The position numbers were made by a program, and so were the translations under genes. 16,812 bases of DNA from Clostridia bacterium (GTDB lineage Bacteria > Bacillota > Clostridia > Christensenellales > HGM11417). The DNA is taken from NCBI GenBank assembly GCA_017407365.1, contig JAFQWR010000022.1:1-16812 (forward strand). The letters run 5' to 3'. Shown in pieces: positions 6,770-14,201 of this stretch (the first letter of the stretch is position 1; every line of letters starts with the position of its first letter). The notes beneath the pieces were generated by a model. That model worked only from the letters and a program-made list of their open reading frames with translations, was not told the DNA's origin and ran no database searches.

Positions 6770-9088
6770 ATGGAAGATTTTGTAAGAAATTCCTTTTTAC
6801 CCGTTATCCCTTTAAGAGGGTTGGTAATATTTCCTTTGATGAACCTGCACTTCGATATCGGAAGGGCGGGTTCTTTGGCTGCCCTGAAAATAGCGGAAAA
6901 GGAGGGCAGTAAGGTTTTACTTCTGCCGCAGAGGGATGCCTCCGAGCCTAATCCCGGCTATGAGCAGCTGCTTTCCGTGGGTACCGTGGCGGAAATCCGC
7001 GTGGTGCGCAAGGAGGACGGAAATGCAATCACACGTGTTTCTGCAAGAGGTCTGTACCGTGTTGAGGTGCACGCTTTCAGCGAGCAGGGCGGCGCTCTCT
7101 TTGCAGACGTAGAGCCCTTGCCTCAGACGGATATCTCTCGCAACGTGTTTGAAACCTACAAAAGCAGCATTTTGCAGGCGGTCAACGATTTTGCCGCTGT
7201 AGAGCCCAAGCTCAACAAAGAGGTTGTAAAAATTATCAGCTCGTTAGACGATCCCGATATGTTTATCGATACCGTGTGCGGCGTTCTGGTGCGCAACGAG
7301 CAGGACCGTCAGCGCTTGCTTGAAGAGCGGAATGCAGAAAACCGTCTGGACGTTTTAAGTCAGGTGCTTGCCACCGAAATCGAGCTTGTGAAGCTCGATC
7401 GCAAGATTTCAGGCAAGGTAAAAAAGAACATCGAGCAGAGCCAGAAGGAATATTACCTCAGAGAACAGATCAAGGCAATCAGCGAGGAGCTTGGAGATAA
7501 CGAGGACGAGGTGGAGTCTTACGCCGCCCGTATCAGAGAAAAGAAGATGCCTCCCGAGCTGGAGGAAAAGGCGCTCAAAGAGCTGTTCCGTCTGCGTAAA
7601 ATGCAGGGCAGCAGTCCTGAGGCCGCAAATATCCGCACCTATTGTGATTGGATCTGTGACCTTCCGTGGAGCGAAAAAACGGAGGATAACAGCGATCTTG
7701 CCCTTGCGATGGATATTCTGAACGAGGATCATTTCGGCTTGGAGAAGGTGAAGGAGCGCATTGTAGATTATATTGCCGTCAATCACCTCACAAAAAAGAT
7801 CAAGGGCCCCATTCTTTGCTTTGTAGGGCCTCCCGGTGTGGGCAAAACGTCCAATGCAAAGTCAATTGCCCGTGCGCTCAACCGTAATTTTGTGCGTATG
7901 AGCCTTGGCGGCGTGCGGGATGAAGCGGAAATCCGCGGTCACCGTCGCACCTATATCGGTGCAATTCCCGGTAGAATTCTGTATTGCATGAAGCAGGCAG
8001 GCAGCACCAATCCCGTGTTCCTGCTGGATGAGATAGATAAAATGAGCTCGGATTTCAGAGGAGATCCCGCAAGCGCTATGCTTGAGGTCCTGGATCCCGA
8101 GCAGAACAATGCCTTCCGTGACCATTTTTTAGAGATGGATTACGATCTTTCGCAGGTCATGTTTATCTGCACGGCCAATCAGGCAGAGGCAATTCCTGCT
8201 CCTCTGTACGACCGTATGGAGGTCATACAGCTCACCGGCTACACCGAGGACGAAAAGAGAGAGATTGCCCGCCGCTATCTGTTGCCCAAGCAGGCGGCAG
8301 AAAACGGTCTGCAAGCGGATACGCTCACCATGAGCGATGAAACTCTCAACGCCGTTATTGAGCAGTATACGAGGGAATCGGGTGTGCGTAATTTAGAGCG
8401 CCATATCGGTACCGTGTGCCGCAAAATCGCCCGTAAAACGGTGGAAAACGGCAGTGTTTTCCGTAATTATGAGGTTTCGGAGGCAGACCTTACTGAGTAT
8501 CTCGGGGCGCCCAGATTCCATGCAGACGAGGGCACCGAAAAGGACGAGGTAGGCGCAGTAAACGGCCTTGCATGGACGGCTGTGGGCGGAACCACACTCA
8601 CGGTAGAGGTCACGCTGATGCCCGGTAAGGGGGATATCCTGCTCACCGGTCAGTTGGGTGACGTAATGAAGGAATCTGCTCGCACCGCATTCAGTCTGGT
8701 GCGCTCCCGTGCGGAGGAATACGGCATAGACCCCAAGCTTTTAAGCGAAAAGGACGTGCATATCCACGTGCCCGAGGGTGCTGTGCCCAAGGATGGCCCC
8801 AGTGCGGGTGTTACGATGGCAACGGCGTTGCTCTCCGTTTTCACCGGCAAAAGGGTGCGCCACGATGTTGCTATGACGGGTGAAATCACCCTGCGCGGTA
8901 AGGTGCTTGCCATTGGCGGCTTAAAGGAAAAAACGCTTGCCGCTCTGCGTGCGGGTATGACAACCGTTATTATTCCCAAGGCAAACCGCTCGGATATGCA
9001 GGAGCTTCCCAAAAACGTGTTGGAGCGCTTGCAGTTTGTGCTTGCAGAGGATGTGCAAACGGTATTTGATACCGCATTTGTAAAATAA
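6770..9088 (+). CDS. lon: ATP-dependent protease Lon (LonA)
   Basis: A 772-residue LonA protease for misfolded and regulatory proteins. The N-terminal substrate-binding domain (about 5-200) leads into a helical region. The AAA+ domain follows, with Walker A GPPGVGKT (353-360) and Walker B FLLDEID (417-423). The C-terminal serine-lysine protease has Ser678 in DGPSAG and Lys721 in GGLKEKTL. The start at 6770 was chosen because TAGGAG, overlapping the clpX stop, sits five bases upstream. An upstream in-frame ATG at 6710 lies inside clpX and its extra 20 residues do not resemble Lon. Bacillus also places lon between clpX and engB (ysxC). No lonB is present between clpX and lon. Confidence 0.97.
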   Translation: MEDFVRNSFLPVIPLRGLVIFPLMNLHFDIGRAGSLAALKIAEKEGSKVLLLPQRDASEPNPGYEQLLSVGTVAEIRVVRKEDGNAITRVSARGLYRVEVHAFSEQGGALFADVEPLPQTDISRNVFETYKSSILQAVNDFAAVEPKLNKEVVKIISSLDDPDMFIDTVCGVLVRNEQDRQRLLEERNAENRLDVLSQVLATEIELVKLDRKISGKVKKNIEQSQKEYYLREQIKAISEELGDNEDEVESYAARIREKKMPPELEEKALKELFRLRKMQGSSPEAANIRTYCDWICDLPWSEKTEDNSDLALAMDILNEDHFGLEKVKERIVDYIAVNHLTKKIKGPILCFVGPPGVGKTSNAKSIARALNRNFVRMSLGGVRDEAEIRGHRRTYIGAIPGRILYCMKQAGSTNPVFLLDEIDKMSSDFRGDPASAMLEVLDPEQNNAFRDHFLEMDYDLSQVMFICTANQAEAIPAPLYDRMEVIQLTGYTEDEKREIARRYLLPKQAAENGLQADTLTMSDETLNAVIEQYTRESGVRNLERHIGTVCRKIARKTVENGSVFRNYEVSEADLTEYLGAPRFHADEGTEKDEVGAVNGLAWTAVGGTTLTVEVTLMPGKGDILLTGQLGDVMKESARTAFSLVRSRAEEYGIDPKLLSEKDVHIHVPEGAVPKDGPSAGVTMATALLSVFTGKRVRHDVAMTGEITLRGKVLAIGGLKEKTLAALRAGMTTVIIPKANRSDMQELPKNVLERLQFVLAEDVQTVFDTAFVK

Positions 9089-9102
9089 CGAACGAATAAA
9101 GA

Positions 9103-9131
9103 GAGGCACGGCTTTTGTTGCCTCCCTTTTT
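9103..9131 (+). terminator. Rho-independent terminator between lon and engB
   Basis: GAGGCA (9103-9108) pairs with TGCCTC (9119-9124) around a 10-base loop, followed by a five-T run (9127-9131). With a 6-bp stem it may be partial, allowing read-through into engB, for which no separate promoter was found. Confidence 0.65.
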
Positions 9132-9136
9132 ATACC

Positions 9137-9143
9137 AAGGAGG
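9137..9143 (+). promoter_or_regulatory. Ribosome binding site that sets the engB start
   Basis: AAGGAGG lies nine bases before the ATG at 9153. The alternative GTG at 9144 touches the site directly, leaving no spacing, so the ATG is preferred. It begins six bases after the T run of the preceding terminator. Confidence 0.8.
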
Positions 9144-9152
9144 GTGAACGGG

Positions 9153-9788
9153 ATGCTTGTAATCAAAAAGGCGGAGTTTATCAAATCTGCAAAGGGAAGC
9201 GCAGGCTTTTTCCGTGACGGCAGAAAGCAGATTGCCGTTGCGGGAAAATCCAACGTAGGTAAATCTACCTTTATCAATTTTATTGCCAACCGTAAGGGAC
9301 TGGCGCGTACCTCAAACACCCCCGGCAGAACACAGCTGATCAACTACTTCGATTTAGGTGAGTTTATTTTAACCGACCTTCCCGGCTACGGCTTTGCCAA
9401 GGTCAGCCGTGAAGAGGCAAATTCGTGGGGGACGTTGATCGACAGCTATCTTTTAACGGAGCCCGATCTGATGGGTGTCATTCTGCTGTTGGATATCCGT
9501 CACGACCCCACCCAGCAGGACCGTCAGCTGGTGGAATATCTTTATTACCATCGCATACCCTTCTATCTGATTGCAACCAAGGCAGACAAGCTTTCGCGGA
9601 TGCAGCAAAAATTACACGTTAAAAAAATTGCTGATACGTTGGGTGTTGGTGCAAGCGATATTTTTGCCGTTTCTTCCTTAGAAAAAATCGGTAAGGAAAA
9701 GGCTCTTGAGCTTCTGGAAAGAATTCTTTCCACCGATTTTTCCTACGAGGAGGAAGAGGAGTCTGAGGACGAAGAGGGAGATAATTAG
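9153..9788 (+). CDS. engB: Ribosome biogenesis GTPase EngB (YsxC/YihA)
   Basis: A 211-residue GTPase of the TrmE-Era-EngA-EngB group, needed in model bacteria for 50S subunit assembly. G1 is GKSNVGKST (31-39), G2 falls in NTPGRTQ (55-61), G3 is DLPGYG (75-80), G4 is TKADK (142-146) and G5 is SSLEK (174-178). The C terminus ends in a strongly acidic tail (EEEEESEDEEGDN) beyond the usual fold. Following lon is the typical Firmicutes arrangement. A terminator lies immediately downstream. Confidence 0.95.
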   Translation: MLVIKKAEFIKSAKGSAGFFRDGRKQIAVAGKSNVGKSTFINFIANRKGLARTSNTPGRTQLINYFDLGEFILTDLPGYGFAKVSREEANSWGTLIDSYLLTEPDLMGVILLLDIRHDPTQQDRQLVEYLYYHRIPFYLIATKADKLSRMQQKLHVKKIADTLGVGASDIFAVSSLEKIGKEKALELLERILSTDFSYEEEEESEDEEGDN

Positions 9789-9793
9789 TCTGC

Positions 9794-9814
9794 CTGCTGA
9801 AAAAGCAGCTTTTT
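9794..9814 (+). terminator. Rho-independent terminator after engB
   Basis: CTGCT (9794-9798) pairs with AGCAG (9804-9808) around a GAAAA loop, then a five-T run (9810-9814). An alternative pairing, GAAAAAG with CTTTTTC, uses the same bases. It begins six bases after the engB stop. Confidence 0.65.
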
Positions 9815-9869
9815 CCGTGTGAATATCGCGTGAAATCCTTAAAAAATTTGATAGTGATAGCAATTTAAC

Positions 9870-9898
9870 TTGTGTTTCACGCAAAAATATAGTATACT
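9870..9898 (+). promoter_or_regulatory. Sigma-A promoter of the cyclophilin-like lipoprotein gene
   Basis: TTGTGT (9870-9875) and TATACT (9893-9898) have a 17-base spacer. This gives a leader of about 35 bases with GGAGG (9931-9935) before the start. Confidence 0.65.
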
Positions 9899-9940
9899 TA
9901 TTAAAGCATATATTTAGCTTTAATTAAGCGGAGGTAAATT

Positions 9941-10819
9941 ATGAAAAAACCTGTCACGAAAATTTTCGTCGTGCTGTTTGCCGTTTTGATGGTATTCCTT
10001 ACTGCCTGCGGCACCAAAGAGGCTAAGTTCTTAACGAAGGAAGAGATGCAGTCTATCAATGCACCCCTCACCGGCGTTATCGTTCTCGAGTACGACAATG
10101 CATACTGCGGCGCAGCGAAAAACGAGCTGTATAACTACCGCGTAACCTTAACGTTTGAGCTCTACTACGACAAGGCTCCCAACACCGTTGCTAACTTTGT
10201 CACCATGGTAAGAAACGAGTTCTACGACACCCCCGATGCAGGCGAAACCGAAAAGACGGGTTATATCGTTGATACCTATAACGAATCCAAATTCCTTATG
10301 GGTGCAAAATACTACGAAATGGTTACCGAAGAGGATACCGACACCGAGGATGATATCATTCCCGAGCCCGAGGATACCCTGCTGACCGTTAAGCCCGAAT
10401 ACTATATCGCAGGCGAATTTGAAGAAAACGAGTGGAAGCTCGACGACAAATCGGTCAACGACATCGAGTTTGCTCCCGACGTGCTGTATATGAATCAGCT
10501 CATCACCGGCAATTTCGATTCCGCTTACAGCCAGTTCGGTATCATGGGCAATGCAGATAGCTACGCAAGCTACGACGGTAACTATGCCGCTTTCGGTAAG
10601 ATTACCCGTTGCACCATCGAAAGAAAGCTGCCCAAGCAGACCGCTTATACGCAGGTAGGTGCCTACACCGCATCCGTTGTAAGCCGTATGCTCAATCAGG
10701 GCGGTATGCAGAACCTGCTCACCAGCGAGGGCAGAAACGATGCGATCTACATCACCAAGATCTTTATGGAATCTACCGATGCAGTTGGCAACGTAAAGAA
10801 GATTGCTGTTGAAGACTAA
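9941..10819 (+). CDS. Lipoprotein with a divergent cyclophilin-like domain
   Basis: A 292-residue exported protein. Residues 1-22 are a lysine-headed hydrophobic signal peptide ending in LTAC, with lipidated Cys23. Cyclophilin landmarks follow: ELYYDKAPNTVANFVTMV (73-90), a matched stretch around AGEF (157-160), APDVLYM (178-184), YSQFG (196-200) and YDGNYAAFGK (211-220). They correspond to ELYPDEAPNTVANF, the DEF region, GVLSM, SQFFI and DGKYAVFGK of ordinary cyclophilins. The FHRVIPGFMIQGGD segment with the catalytic arginine is not recognisable; about 107-155 is instead acidic and variable. The fold assignment is mine from motifs. Prolyl isomerase activity is doubtful, so a chaperone or binding role on the outer membrane face is more likely. 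It has its own promoter and terminator. Confidence 0.75.
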   Translation: MKKPVTKIFVVLFAVLMVFLTACGTKEAKFLTKEEMQSINAPLTGVIVLEYDNAYCGAAKNELYNYRVTLTFELYYDKAPNTVANFVTMVRNEFYDTPDAGETEKTGYIVDTYNESKFLMGAKYYEMVTEEDTDTEDDIIPEPEDTLLTVKPEYYIAGEFEENEWKLDDKSVNDIEFAPDVLYMNQLITGNFDSAYSQFGIMGNADSYASYDGNYAAFGKITRCTIERKLPKQTAYTQVGAYTASVVSRMLNQGGMQNLLTSEGRNDAIYITKIFMESTDAVGNVKKIAVED

Positions 10820-10832
10820 TTTTTAAGCAAAC

Positions 10833-10858
10833 AGCCTCCAAGCAATTGGAGGCTTTTT
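10833..10858 (+). terminator. Rho-independent terminator after the lipoprotein gene
   Basis: A perfect 9-bp stem, AGCCTCCAA (10833-10841) with TTGGAGGCT (10846-10854), closes a GCAA tetraloop and runs into a five-T tract (10854-10858). Confidence 0.92.
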
Positions 10859-10868
10859 CTTGCAGGTA

Positions 10869-10899
10869 TCGTAAACTATAAATACTGATTGGTTTACAA
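10869..10899 (+). promoter_or_regulatory. BirA-type biotin repressor operator at bioY
   Basis: An inverted repeat of TCGTAAACT (10869-10877) and GGTTTACAA (10891-10899) has 15 bases between the AAAC and GTTT cores. The right arm matches the known Gram-positive BirA half-site and the left differs at two positions. A TATAAA at 10877-10882, a possible -10, lies inside it. The ribosome binding site AAGGAG (10902-10907) follows two bases later. Binding would block transcription of bioY when biotin is plentiful. Confidence 0.8.
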
Positions 10900-10911
10900 A
10901 AAAGGAGTGTT

Positions 10912-11448
10912 ATGACCAAAAGGCTTTGTTATATCGGTGTTTTTGTTGCACTCCTTTCGGTGGGTGCCTATTTGCGGATTCCCATAAGCGGAGGAGCTGT
11001 TTCGTTGCAAACGCTGTTTGCAATGCTTTGCGGTGTGGTGATAGGAAGAAAAAACGCCTGCATCTGTGTTGGCGTCTATCTTGCGGTAGGGCTTATCGGG
11101 CTTCCCGTGTTTTCGCTTGGGGGTGGGCTCTCCTATCTTGCACAGCCAACGTTTGGCTACTTGTTGGGCCTGTTTCCCCTTGCAGTGCTGAGCAGTATGG
11201 CCTTTGAAAGATTTCAAAATAAAAAAATGGGATTCTGGGGCTTTGCCTTGCTTCTGTTTCTTTCTGCCATTCCTACGCTGATGATAGGTAGCATTTACCT
11301 TTGTATCATATCGGGCTCTTTTACCCTTGCTCTTATCAAAGCCTCCTTTTTGATTTATCTGCCCGTGGAATTTTTGAAGGGTTTGGTTTGTGCAAGTGCG
11401 GTGCTTGGTTTAAGAAATTATTCTTTTTTCCGACATTTTCAAGATTAA
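10912..11448 (+). CDS. bioY: Biotin transporter BioY (ECF S-component)
   Basis: A 178-residue, very hydrophobic membrane protein with about six transmembrane helices. It has BioY family signatures: IPISGGAVSLQTLFA (23-37), YLAVGLIGLPVF (56-67) and a PT-GY-like QPTFGYLLG (78-86). BioY binds biotin and works alone or with the EcfA/EcfT energising module, none of which is nearby. It is a single gene between two terminators with a BirA operator upstream. No biotin synthesis gene is present in the window, so scavenging is the likely role. Confidence 0.9.
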   Translation: MTKRLCYIGVFVALLSVGAYLRIPISGGAVSLQTLFAMLCGVVIGRKNACICVGVYLAVGLIGLPVFSLGGGLSYLAQPTFGYLLGLFPLAVLSSMAFERFQNKKMGFWGFALLLFLSAIPTLMIGSIYLCIISGSFTLALIKASFLIYLPVEFLKGLVCASAVLGLRNYSFFRHFQD

Positions 11449-11471
11449 AAATTGATGAAAATTGCAAACAG

Positions 11472-11503
11472 CCGCCGATTGCCTTTGACGAATCGGCGGT
11501 TTT
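11472..11503 (+). terminator. Rho-independent terminator after bioY
   Basis: CCGCCGATT (11472-11480) pairs perfectly with AATCGGCGG (11491-11499) around a 10-base loop, then TTTT. The loop also contains the -35 of the next promoter. Confidence 0.88.
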
Positions 11504-11513
11504 GTATTATAAT
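11485..11513 (+). promoter_or_regulatory. Sigma-A promoter of the DUF512-der-plsY-scpAB operon, interleaved with the bioY terminator
   Basis: TTGACG (11485-11490) and TATAAT (11508-11513) have an ideal 17-base spacer. The 3' arm of the bioY terminator stem fills most of that spacer. Transcription should start near 11520, leaving a leader of about 40 bases. Confidence 0.7.
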
Positions 11514-11558
11514 AGTATAGTATAAGTCATAATGGGTGTATAATGCCGAGGGGTGGAT

Positions 11559-12857
11559 ATGCTGAAAATTACTAAGGTTCAAAAGGGTGGCGTTGCGCAT
11601 GAGCTGGGTATTCGTGCAGGCGCAGTTATACTTGCATTTGACGGCTTCACCGCTTGTGATATTCTCGACTATATGTACTATAACGAAACGGAGCATTTTA
11701 CAATGACCGTCAGCGACCGTGGCGAGGAAACGGACTACGAGGTGGAAAAGTCGTTCGATGAGGATCTTGGGCTCTCCTTTGAGGAAGAGGAATTAGAGCC
11801 CATGCGTTGCCGAAACAAATGTGTCTTTTGCTTTATCGATCAGATGCCCAAGGGCTTACGGCAGAGCCTGTACGTGAAGGATGACGATTACCGCCTTTCG
11901 TTTGCCACCGGCAATTTTGTAACACTCACCAATTTATCGGATGAAGACATTGAGCGTATCATCCGTTTAAGGCTCAATCCCATGTATATTTCCGTGCATA
12001 CGGTGAACCCTGAGCTGCGTTGCCGTATGATGAACAATCGTTTTGCAGGTGAGCTGTACGGCAGATTGCAACGGCTGAGTGAGGGCGGTATCACCATGCA
12101 CTGTCAGATTGTGCTTTGCCCCGGATGGAACGACGGCGCAGAACTGACAAACACCCTGAATGCTTTATATGCGCTGTATCCTGCGGTAGAGGATGTTGCC
12201 ATCGTGCCCGTAGGGCTCACGAGGTGCCGTGAGGGCCTTGCTGAGCTGAAGGAGGTAGACGCAGACCTTGCAAGAAAAACTCTGCGCACAGTAGATGAAT
12301 TTGTGCGTACGCATCCTGCTGATGCACCGTTTGCAAGATGCTCCGATGAATTCTACGTCAAGGCAGATATCCCCGTGCCCTCTTACGAAAGCTATGGCGA
12401 TTTTGCCATGATCGAAAACGGCGTAGGAATGATTGCACGCTTCGAGCGTGAGGCAGAGGAGGAGCTTGCCTACGTGAAGGGAGAAAGGGTTCCTTCGCGC
12501 AGGGTTGCTGTTGTAACGGGCGAATCCGCCGAAAAAACGGTGCGCTCTGCGATTTCCCGTGTGCGTGAATTGTTTCCGCAGATAGAGGTAGAGTTGCACG
12601 TGGTGCAGAACAATTTTTTTGGCAGGAGTGTCACGGTAACCGGGCTATTGACCGCAACGGATATTCTGGCGCAGTGCAAAACGGATTGCGACTATCTGAT
12701 GCTTCCCCATTGCACGTTAAAGGAATTTGAGGACGTATTTTTAGACGGCGTCACCCTGCAGGAGTTTCGCGATAAAATCGGCGTTCCCGTGCTGATTACC
12801 GACGGCAGTGGGGATGGCTTTGTAAGAGGCTTGCTTTTTTCGGAGGGCGAGCTTTAG
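11559..12857 (+). CDS. Radical-SAM/PDZ protein of the DUF512 family, function unknown
   Basis: A 432-residue protein. Residues 1-65 look like a PDZ-type domain (VQKGGVAHELGIRAG). A radical-SAM-type cluster motif follows, Cys84-x3-Cys88-x2-Cys91 in CRNKCVFCFIDQMPKG. The remainder, about 95-432, carries the DUF512 region, including GNFVTLTNL and a C-terminal stretch with PSRRVAVVTGESA. The family is widespread in Clostridia and cyanobacteria, is often beside der, and has no established reaction that I know of. The ATG at 11559 is preferred because GAGGGG (11548-11553) lies five bases upstream; a GTG at 11553 overlaps that site. It heads the operon and its stop codon overlaps the der ribosome binding site. 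Confidence 0.85.
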   Translation: MLKITKVQKGGVAHELGIRAGAVILAFDGFTACDILDYMYYNETEHFTMTVSDRGEETDYEVEKSFDEDLGLSFEEEELEPMRCRNKCVFCFIDQMPKGLRQSLYVKDDDYRLSFATGNFVTLTNLSDEDIERIIRLRLNPMYISVHTVNPELRCRMMNNRFAGELYGRLQRLSEGGITMHCQIVLCPGWNDGAELTNTLNALYALYPAVEDVAIVPVGLTRCREGLAELKEVDADLARKTLRTVDEFVRTHPADAPFARCSDEFYVKADIPVPSYESYGDFAMIENGVGMIARFEREAEEELAYVKGERVPSRRVAVVTGESAEKTVRSAISRVRELFPQIEVELHVVQNNFFGRSVTVTGLLTATDILAQCKTDCDYLMLPHCTLKEFEDVFLDGVTLQEFRDKIGVPVLITDGSGDGFVRGLLFSEGEL

Positions 12858-12872
12858 GAGGTAATAATCACA

Positions 12873-14201
12873 ATGACAAGACCTATTGTAGCCGTGGTGG
12901 GGCGTCCCAACGTGGGTAAATCCACTTTGTTCAATAAAATCGTCGGGCACAGAATTTCTATCGTGCAGGATAGAGCCGGCGTCACGAGAGACAGGCTGTA
13001 TGCCGATTGTGAGTGGTGCGGCAATCTGTTTACCCTTGTAGATACGGGTGGCTTAGAGCTGAAAAGCGACGACGTGATGTTTTCGTTCATCCGTGAGCAG
13101 GTTATTTTAGCATTAGATACCGCAGAGGTAATTATCTTTGTTGTAGACTATAAAACAGGGCTCACCGCAGAGGATTACGAGGTTGCCTCTATGCTGCGCC
13201 GTACCAAAAAGCCTGTGATCGTGGCAGTAAACAAGGTGGACCATTACACCCCTGAGGCAATATGCGATTACTATTCGCTTGGCTTGGGAGAAATCTTCGG
13301 TATTTCCGCAGAGGCGGGCACCGGTGTTGCAGATATGCTGGATGAGGTGGTAAAGGAGCTGAAAAGCCACGTCCACGAGGATGAATATCAGGACGCTATC
13401 AAAATTGCCGTGGTCGGCAGACCGAACGCAGGTAAATCCAGCCTGGTTAATAAGATTCTCGGTTACGACCGCACCATTGTCAGCGATATTGCAGGCACCA
13501 CGAGAGACGCCATCGACACTCCCTTTACCCGTGACGGTAAGCGCTACGTGATTATTGATACGGCAGGTATGCGCCGTCAGCGCAGTGTGGACGACAGTGT
13601 AGAAAGCTTCAGCGTAATGCGTGCTATGTATGCCATTTCCCGTGCGGACGTTTGCTTGATTGTGATTGATGCAGAGGCAGGCATCACCGAGCAGGACGTG
13701 CGTATTGCAGGCTATGTGCACGAGGAGGGCAAGGCCTCCGTCGTGGTAATGAACAAATGGGATATCGTAGAAAAGGATACCTACACCATCAATAAATTCA
13801 ACGATCAGCTGAAGCAGGATCTCAAATTTATGGATTATTTCCGCTCCGTCTACATCTCTGCCCGTACCGGCAAGAGGGTGGATCAGGTGTTAACAATGGT
13901 GGACGAGGTGCACGAAAGAGCCACTACAAAAATCAAAACGGGCCTTTTGAACGATGTGATTCAGGATGCGATTTCCGCAAACGAGCCGCCCTCTAAAAAC
14001 GGTAAACGCTTAAAAATCTTCTATTGCACGCAGGTAGACGTACAGCCGCCTGTGTTTGCGCTCTTTGTCAACGACAAAACGGTGATGCATTTTTCGTATA
14101 AACGTTATTTGGAAAATGCCCTGCGCTCCGCTTTTTCGTTAGAGGGTACGCCCATTCGCTTTTCCCTTCGCGATAAATCGGAGGAGGATTACACGGTATG
14201 A
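12873..14201 (+). CDS. der: Ribosome biogenesis GTPase Der (EngA)
   Basis: A 442-residue protein with two tandem GTPase domains, used in 50S subunit maturation. Domain 1 has G1 GRPNVGKST (10-18), G3 DTGG (57-60) and NKVD (120-123). Domain 2 has G1 GRPNAGKSS (182-190), G3 DTAG (229-232) and NKWD (294-297). The KH-like C-terminal domain runs from about 355 to the end. Length and domains are standard. AGGAGG at 12856-12861 overlaps the previous stop codon, and the stop overlaps the plsY start by four bases (ATGA), indicating translational coupling. Confidence 0.97.
   Translation: MTRPIVAVVGRPNVGKSTLFNKIVGHRISIVQDRAGVTRDRLYADCEWCGNLFTLVDTGGLELKSDDVMFSFIREQVILALDTAEVIIFVVDYKTGLTAEDYEVASMLRRTKKPVIVAVNKVDHYTPEAICDYYSLGLGEIFGISAEAGTGVADMLDEVVKELKSHVHEDEYQDAIKIAVVGRPNAGKSSLVNKILGYDRTIVSDIAGTTRDAIDTPFTRDGKRYVIIDTAGMRRQRSVDDSVESFSVMRAMYAISRADVCLIVIDAEAGITEQDVRIAGYVHEEGKASVVVMNKWDIVEKDTYTINKFNDQLKQDLKFMDYFRSVYISARTGKRVDQVLTMVDEVHERATTKIKTGLLNDVIQDAISANEPPSKNGKRLKIFYCTQVDVQPPVFALFVNDKTVMHFSYKRYLENALRSAFSLEGTPIRFSLRDKSEEDYTV

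Noticed and set aside
13113..13721. Minus-strand open frame of about 200 codons inside der
   Set aside because: It is the antisense of a clearly conserved GTPase and shows no ribosome binding site or family motif.
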